Part shown: one piece after another, positions 57,521 through 64,000 of the stretch
Position numbering within the stretch: the first letter of the stretch is position 1
Layout: each line of letters opens with the position of its first letter
Origin: Oopsacas minuta
Taxonomy: Eukaryota; Porifera; Hexactinellida; Lyssacinosida; Leucopsacidae
Assembly (NCBI GenBank): GCA_024704765.1
Contig: JAKMXF010000305.1
Location: forward strand, 162,682-226,681
DNA: 64,000 nucleotides
Direction of reading: 5' to 3'
Notes under the pieces: generated by a model
What the model was told of the DNA's origin: nothing
The model's database searches: none
Seen by the model: only the letters and a program-made list of their open reading frames with translations
Program-made: the position numbers and the translations under genes

Positions 57521-57859
57521 TATATTGAATGTAATAAATAACTAAGATGTAGTGAAGGCTTTAAATGTCTATCAGATCGATTTTCTTTACATTTTCTACT
57601 TTTGGATCCAGATTGTTATATTTTTGTCAAGTTAGCATTCATTCTATACATCAAGATTTGGAATCCTGATAAATATACATTTTCAGGTTAGTATCATTCA
57701 AGTTAGTATTGATTTCTATACATCAAGACTCCGAAACATGGAAGAAATAACATTTTACTTTATAGCCTACTTTTTCTGAGATTATTCTACCTTCCCAGAT
57801 CCTCACATTTCCCCCCAGAAATGATGAAATTCCCCCGGTTAAGAACCCCTGCTCTAGAG

Positions 57860-58310
57860 AATACGACTTAAGTTAGAACTTAATACATAATTTCTTAGTG
57901 AATAAGCAGAGGTTTCACTGAATAAAATAATTGCGAAAGTCAAATGCAAATTTTAAGAAATGATTCTCGATGTGATACTTATTAGATGTTGAGGTGTATT
58001 AGGAAGTACAATATATGTGAAGCAAGGGTGGTTAAACTGTCATACAATGGTATTCAGGGGCCTAAAGAGAATATCGTAAGCATTCGGTTGGGCAAACAGA
58101 ATAATATCAGTATTGGCTTAGGGTACTATTCATGAATACTCTTACTCGGTTCTAGATATTTCAACCTTGGTCCCAACCCATAAAGCGATGAAAATATAAA
58201 ATCAAAAGTATGGAACAACATAGTCTGCACATGTGATACATATTCACAATGAAATGTTAAATGTAACAAGGATGGAATTGCATACAAAGAGGAACTGGAC
58301 GATTCATCTA
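57860..58310. other. No gene recognised
   Basis: AT-rich spacer between the hAT and the Helitron ends. Confidence 0.45.
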
Positions 58311-58646
58311 TCTATGTTATTAAAACGCAATTAATCTGTATGTAGATATATGTACATAGATATGTTAGTATGTGAAGAATTGAATGAAGAAACTGGAAGG
58401 TCCATAGGCTGATCTTTGGATTAACCATGGATAATATTATGAATAAAAATTTTCAACTAAAATTCAACGACAAGGCATATTGTGCTGAGTATCTCGAGTC
58501 GCATAGCGACCAAAAGCATCAAAAATGTAGCTGTTTAATACCGAAGCTAACCAGAGACCCTAAGTTGTTGCGCAGGGACCTAGCAACCGAACCGCGCTAT
58601 AACAGATTCACTGCGTTTCAATAATATAGATATGTGTGCATATATA
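58311..58646 (+). mobile_element. Helitron fragment, 5' end
   Basis: TCTATGTTATTAAAACGCAA after an A at 58310 resembles the Helitron terminus at 27128. The following ~100 bases match 1383-1505. No convincing 3' end was found before the next Helitron start at ~58647. Confidence 0.5.
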
Positions 58647-58748
58647 TATATATTATTAAAACTCAATTGGTGTGTGAGTGATTATTTGTTTGCCACTTTG
58701 TATTATTATAATAGGAGAAGATGATCTGCGTAAATATATAATATAGGG

Positions 58749-58893
58749 CAGCGGTTCCCAACCTGGGGTCTATGGATCCCTTGTGGTCCACGGGCAACAG
58801 CAGGATCACAGAATCCATTGCAGTTTATGGTAGGGGTTCACAAAATGTGTTAAATTAGTAAGGGCTCCACGGTTGAAAGGTTTGGGATAGCTT
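58749..58893. mobile_element. hAT MITE (145 bp), 8-bp duplication
   Basis: The left end CAGCGGTTCCCAACCTGGGG has a degraded partner, read inwards AAGCTATCCCAAACCTTTC. A perfect ATATAGGG duplication flanks it (58741-58748, 58894-58901). Confidence 0.85.
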
Positions 58894-58912
58894 ATATAGG
58901 GAATAATATATA

Positions 58913-60262
58913 CAGGGTGTAACAAAATTGATGTCCTATTGTTTACAATTAATTATTTATAAAACACAGCCACATCAAGTATCTACGAATATATACTATT
59001 TGCTATACCTATGTTAATTCTATTCATAACTAATGATATTTTATTATATTGCAAGATATGACTAACATTTACCCACAAATATGCTAACTCATAATTTCAT
59101 ATTTATCAGCTAATTTTGCGATGGTGAAAGAGCATGCTATTCGAACAGGACACATAGCTATTGGCATGTTATTAGGTGGAAAAACTCAAAGAAACGTGGC
59201 CATTGAATTTGGTACAGATATTCGTACAATACGTAAGTGGTGGGCTAGTTATACACTAGGGAAGTCTCTGAAGAATCTTCCTGGGCGGGGAAGCAAGGAT
59301 TCCATACCCAGAGTTGCAAAAATTGTAATATCCAAGTCTGTTTCTAAAAGGCAACAATCTACAAGGAAATTATCCAAAAGGCTAAAGGTAAAAGGGATCT
59401 CAATCTCACATATGAGCGTTCATCGATACTTAACAAACGTGATTGGGGCAAAAAGTTTTAAAAGACCTGTAAAACCTCGACTAACTGATAAACAGAAAGC
59501 TAACCGAGTTTCCTTTTGTAAAGAGAGAAAATATTGGACTGTAGATGACTGGAGACGTATACTTTTCTCTGATGAGTCTCCATTTGAAATATTTCACACA
59601 CCAAACAGACAAAATGACCGAATTTGGGCAAAAAATAATCTCACATTGTTACCTCAAGAAAAGATAAAATTTCCCTCCAAACTGCGCGTATGGGGTATAA
59701 TGTCCTATTGTGCACTCTCGGACCTTCACATTATACCAGTTGGCTCCACTGTTACCGCTAAATATTATGTTGAGGAAATCCTGACAAAATCCCTTTTGCC
59801 TTCTTTCAAAAGAAAACGAAAAACTGGATCAATCTTGGTACGACAACTTCTCCCAAACATGTCCAATTATATTTTCCAACAGGATGGAGCTCCAGCACAT
59901 CATGCAAAAGTAACACAGGAATGGTGCAAATTAAATCTACAATAGTTTTGGCAGAAGGGTATCTGACCTGGGAACTCCCCTGACTTAAACCCGATTGGAA
60001 ATCTTTGGGCGAAATTAAAAAGCAGGGTCGATGAGATGGAAATGTGTACGAACATTGAAATGCTTGAAAAAACTGTAAAATTGGCATGGTCAGAAATTTC
60101 ACCAGAAATATTGGACAATCTTATAAGTAGCATGCCGAAAAGAATACAAAAGTGTTTGGAATTATCTGGAGCTTATATAGGAAAGTAATTAACATTGTGT
60201 ATTAATGTACAACACCAAATATATATCTACAAAGTATAGGGCATCAATTTTGTTACACCCTG
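58913..60262 (+). mobile_element. Tc1-like transposon, full length, well preserved
   Basis: The ends CAGGGTGTAACAAAATTGAT (left) and the same inverted at 60262 are flanked by TA (58911-58912, 60263-60264). The length is 1,350 bp. The inverted ends are almost identical, which suggests a younger insertion than the Tc1 at 19906-21244. Confidence 0.95.
59121..60188 (+). pseudogene. Tc1-like transposase, single frame with two stops
   Basis: ATG at 59121 to TAA at 60186-60188 is 1,068 bases in one unbroken frame. The helix-turn-helix is RTGHIAIGMLLGGKTQRNVA and later STRKLSKRLKVKGISISHMS. FSDESPFEIFHTPNRQND gives the first Asp, and IFQQDGAPAHHAKVTQEW the second. The last block reads NSPDLNPIGNLWAKLKSR, so the catalytic Glu is Gly. 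In-frame stops lie at 59943-59945 and a few codons later (GI-stop-PGN, where the related copy at 19978-21050 has Trp). Only three point lesions explain the inactivation, so it died recently. Confidence 0.95.
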
Positions 60263-60264
60263 TA

Positions 60265-61202
60265 CATATATATATCATCCTTCTGTTGACGATATAGGAA
60301 AAGTCAACAATTACATAATCGATATGCTGATTCCGATTTCCACACTTTCGAATTTATGATATGAAAATAAATTTGCTGTTTTTATGAATAAAAAGTAACA
60401 ATAGCTGAATCTCGAAATAAACATAGAGCCTCCTCTCAACAGATATATATGGTAATTAAAGGCGCTGAATCCGAATTTCAAATGTTCAAGTTTTTCTTCC
60501 AAATTTATTGTAGTTTTTATGGATATACGTATAGTAAATAAATAGTTGAAATCTTGTAATATACTAAGAGACTTGTCCCAAAAGTCGTAGGGGTAATCAA
60601 ACACGTTGATTCCGAATATGATATTTTGAACTGCATATTGTGAAAATTTGTTGTTGTTTAGAAGCATAAAGTAAACAATTTTATAAATAATGTACTAAAC
60701 TTGCTTTTACCGGCATTACTATGGTGATCAAGTAAGCTAATTCCAAATATGATAGTTTCAACTACTTGGCGTTAATATTCGTATTTATTTAGCGAATATT
60801 GTTTAATGTAATACTTAGGGTATGCTGATTTGAAATAAGATAACTTCAATTAAATATGTGAATATCTGTTGTTTAGTGTATTAACCCCTTGGTTATAGAA
60901 AAATTTCTTGGAAATTGTTCATAATTAAAATAATAGTATAATACTCATTGATTATCCATACTAATTCTCCTTGGTCAAAAATACATCCCTTAACACTAGT
61001 CAATCATTAGAATAATCTCACATCGATTTATCCTCTACTAATTCCCCTTGGTTACAGATATATCCCTTGGAATTAGTCTAAAATTGCAATAATACTTATT
61101 AATGAATTAATGGGAGTAGTGTTATCAATGTATTTACACAAAAAATGTATGATATAACATATAAATATTGACAAAATTTGGTATTTAGTTTTGAGATCTA
61201 AG
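60265..61202 (+). repeat. ~140-bp Helitron tandem repeats and flank
   Basis: Units begin near 60320, 60461, 60602 and 60731 (perhaps 60821) with GCTGATTCCGA-like blocks, then AAATTTGTTGTTGTTT, AAGTAAAC and GGGTAATCAA. The same unit occurs at 27290-27850. From 60890 to 61130 a second short motif recurs about every 125 bases (CCCCTTGGTTA / CTCCTTGGTCA). No gene. Confidence 0.65.
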
Positions 61203-64000
61203 ATGTCAAAAAGAGAATACTCAAGTTAATTTCGGAACTGGAACAGAGAGGGAGCGCATGAGGCGTGAGAATGAGACAGCTGAGGAGCGAGCTATTCGTC
61301 TTGAGAAACAAAAGACGAGAACGATATCACTGAGAGAGGTCCATTCTGATCAATAGCGTGATAAGGACCACAAAAATTAGCATGTATACCAGGCTAACCT
61401 CAGGGAGACTGAGACTGGGGCTGAAACAGCTGGCCGATTGAAATATCACCGAAAGCACCAGTCTAACCTCAGAGAGACTGAGATTGAGGATGAACAGCTG
61501 ACCGTTGGGCTATAAACGAAGACACAAAACTAATCTCAGAGAGATCGAGTATGAGGCTGAAAGATCAAGACGCCTAGACAACAAAGGAAAACACCAAGCT
61601 AGCTTTAGAGAAAACGAGACTAAAGAGAAGAGAATGGTTCGTTTGCAATTACAGACATCTGTAAATACAAGTAGTAAATCACTACAATCTAAGACATTGG
61701 TTCTCAACCGTTTTTCTCCACGGACCTCTTTGGTCCATTGTATGGGGTCCGCGGACCCCCTGCTAATAAATATAACGAAAACATTATTAGGGCCAAAACC
61801 CCAGGTTGAGAACCACTGATCTAAGAGGTATCTAAGTATTGGTTATGATAACATGACCTGTAATTGTTTATTCTCTGAAATCAGATTTTGGAAGGGGCGA
61901 AAAGTTTATCTCCAAGTACCAAATTTTGTTTCAAGTTTTACTCTGCTATGGAGAGGGCAAGTTCTGTCATCCCCCTTGACGAACTCCCAGAGCTTCTACA
62001 TCCTTTCTTAGATCTAATGATATCAGGGTGAAGATTTCAGGAATCGTATAGGAACATACATCTCAATTCTTGCGTTCTGTTGCCTGAGAACAAATACTGA
62101 CAGAGAACTGGCGAACGCCAGGCGTGGAGTATACGCATTCCGAATTCAAGGGGTTATTCATCATTAAATTGGAAAATAGATCGAAAATCGTGACGAGATA
62201 CCTGCTTTTGCACAAATCTATATTCACTACAGTGCCGAAAAAGCTGAATTTGAAAATCACCAGAGACATCTAGGAGAGGTAAAATTCCTGAGCAAAAGCT
62301 CTTGCAGCGAATGCTCCATGAAGTTAGCCACTATGTTTCTTACTTCAAATATGGAGTTGATCTGATGCGAGAACAGGGGAAATTGATATTAGGATGGTTA
62401 TCAGAACTGATGGTAGTCCAGATCCCTGCCGATAAAACCTTCTCACTGTCAGGAAATTGCAGTACCGCTTTCCAGATCTGGATAATCCGAAGCTGTAGGG
62501 AACATAGATATAGTGTCACATCCATATGATGGTGGATAGACGTACTGCACTTATATTAGCTGTTGATTGTTAGCCGCGTGATCAATCTGAAAATGATAAA
62601 ATTGTGTGCAGTGAAATTCCCGATAAGATCCTCGATTCGGCCAAGACAACTGTATAAGATAGTAAATGTTCAACGATGCATGGTCCATGTGATATTGTTA
62701 AGAAAGTGTCTCTTGCATGTGAGATGGTTCATGTTGTTCCATATAATTTCCTAAGATATATTCTAATACAACTACATGCAACACAAATGGTTACCCATTA
62801 TATAGGCGTAGAGACGATTCACGTAAAGCAGAAGGACGAGGCTTAACTTTAACAATAGTCGGGTAAAACTTTATAACCCGTCTTCCAGTTTGTTTAAATA
62901 TAGTTCTCATATTAATGTGGAAATTTGTACTACCATGATAGAGTAACTATTTGTTTGCAAACTTGTGAGCATGCTGGGACTGATCATGCCAAAAATTTAG
63001 ACGAAGTGTTTAATTATCTTGAGGCGCGATATGTTTTTGTGTATGAGGCTAGCTATAGGATATTCTCTTATGAACGTCATTCCAACTTCCCGTATGTGAT
63101 GAGGTTAGCGCTGCATCTTGAGAACCAACAATCTGTTGTCTTTGGAGAACATTTTGGCAAACAACAAATCTTGACAGTTGAAAAACACATTACTTTGATT
63201 AGATGGTTTGTTGCTAACCGAAATTTCCATGTGCTAGGTCACTATCTTTTGCGAATTTCCTGAATTCTTTGTTTTGGATACAACATCGAGAATGGAAGGA
63301 ACAATTGAGAGGACATGGCACCATGATTGATCGAGTGTACTCTGTTCATCTTGGTGAGGAAGAAAGGTTCTATTGAGGATGCTCCTAAACCACGTCACTA
63401 GCTGTACCAGGTGCTAGGATATTTGTACACTTCCCGAAGGTATTATTTATCATTCATTGAAGGGGCTGCATGTAAACTGGACTTCTAGAAGACAATAACG
63501 AGTATGATCTATGGTTATCACTGGAGCTTCATAGAATATTCCTTCCAAGTTGCGTAATCTATTTGTTCCTATCTTGCTCTATAACGATCCTTGTAATCCT
63601 GCGGTTCTTTGGGAAATAAAAGCATTCGTTCTCTAATGATTTCCCCCATCGTGCTAGAATATCTGTTCCCGTTAGTGATGCTGATGAACACATTCTTAAT
63701 GCTGCATTAATGTACAATTCTAAGCGTTTACAATCCCATTGAAAGTCTTTAGCAGATTATCTAGGAATGCCAACACCCAGGTATACCAAGGCTCATACGA
63801 AGAGGTTCTTGTTATCCAACAAGAATTAGATCATGAGGCTTTCAATAGTTGACCATAATGTTCCTTCTTATAATCGTGAACAACATGATGTATTCACTAC
63901 CATTTTGTCAGAGATAAATGACCTAATGCCACATCCATAAGTGTTCTATATTAATGGTACAGGGGGACAGGAAGACATTCTTTTATAATTCACTCTTGGC
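61203..64000 (+). pseudogene. Helitron Rep/helicase, heavily decayed, runs off the window
   Basis: The start region (61203-61680) has repeated RxRETxxERAxRLExQ-like segments, typical of Helitron N-termini. Then FRNRIGTYISILAF and DRELANARRGVYAFRIQG lie near 62040-62165. The Helitron-like Rep part continues at 62300-62530. At 62925-63263 are EVFNYLEARYVFVYEASYRI and MRLALHLENQQSVVFGEHFG, the region linking Rep to helicase. 63260-63700 gives RVYSVHLGEEERFY, HSLKGLHVN and so on. Near 63860-63990, NREQHDVFTTILSEI and YINGTGGQEDILL correspond to the start of the Pif1 helicase with a ruined Walker A (expected GPGGTGKT). Many stops and shifts; certainly dead. Confidence 0.87.
61695..61818. mobile_element. 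hAT MITE (124 bp), perfect 8-bp duplication, inside the Helitron gene
   Basis: The ends CATTGGTTCTCAACCGTTTT and, inwards from the right, CAGTGGTTCTCAACCTGGGG are flanked by ATCTAAGA (61687-61694, 61819-61826). It interrupts the N-terminal part of the Helitron pseudogene. Confidence 0.93.

Larger units (their letters stand above)
53722..57851 (-). mobile_element. hAT element split by a Transib insertion
   Basis: The hAT terminus CAGTTGTTCTTAACCC is found intact at 57052, and its partner read inwards from 57851 is CAGGGGTTCTTAACCGG. The original left flank is left of the Transib: CTCTAAG at 53715-53721, against CTCTAGAG at 57852-57859 on the right, as expected for an 8-bp duplication with one lost base. 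Without the Transib the hAT is ~800 bp and carries only a BED-finger frame. Confidence 0.75.
58647..64000 (+). mobile_element. Large Helitron, interrupted, continuing beyond the window
   Basis: The 5' end is TATATTATTAAAACTCAATT with the initial TC mutated. Next come ~140-bp tandem repeats (60320-60880) and a Rep/helicase pseudogene (61203-64000). Between are a hAT MITE, a Tc1 and another hAT MITE. The 3' end lies outside the window. Confidence 0.65.

Overview
This window is AT-rich animal nuclear DNA with long introns. Nearly all recognisable coding sequence is decayed DNA transposon, and there is one probable host gene. There are no bacterial-style operons, no tRNA or rRNA genes that I could see, and no CRISPR array. 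The mixture (hAT, Tigger/pogo, Tc1/mariner, FLYWCH-MULE, Transib/RAG1-like, P-like, Helitron, a Ty3/gypsy scrap) fits an invertebrate, possibly an arthropod such as a parasitic copepod. That species guess is inference only.

Host gene: three minus-strand exons (51987-52129, 36692-36973, 17599-17749) join in phase and encode consecutive parts of the start of a DOCK-family DHR-2 (Rac GEF) domain. The two introns are about 15 kb and 19 kb. Everything between 17.75 and 51.99 kb is therefore intronic, and it is packed with nested transposons.

1-17.6 kb: the 3' part of a P-like transposase (1-612), a 757-bp Tigger-type MITE, a full-length hAT with a perfect 8-bp target duplication (3648-6795), a full-length Tigger (6930-9009) with a MITE nested in it, a complete FLYWCH-MULE (9880-11758) and a mariner relic (13264-14060).

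17.6-37 kb: a hAT copy inserted almost against the DOCK exon acceptor, a Tc1-like element (19906-21244), hAT MITEs, a hAT gene relic (24533-26700), a Helitron with ~140-bp internal repeats (27128-28014), a mariner (28457-29787), an internally deleted hAT (32447-33613), an inverted second copy of the 757-bp MITE, and a P-like fragment.

37-52 kb: a hAT relic, a RAG1/Transib-like relic (38690-40540), a pogo MITE, and an ~8-kb nested MULE complex (41437-49389). The complex holds two 1,247-bp identical inverted arms around a complete Tigger, plus an insertion with CACTGG termini carrying a Cys-rich ORF. A Ty3/gypsy integrase fragment follows.

52-64 kb: a complete Transib/RAG1-like transposon (53726-57050) whose ends begin CACAGTG, the same as the V(D)J recombination-signal heptamer, with a 5-bp target duplication. 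It sits inside the terminus of a hAT element. After it comes a large Helitron, interrupted by a Tc1 and two hAT MITEs, that runs off the window.

The most interesting items are the Transib element with RSS-type ends and the second RAG1-like relic, the identical inverted MULE arms whose inner flank is homologous but diverged (a likely gene-conversion tract), and the ~140-bp Helitron repeat unit found in the 3' end of both MULE copies.
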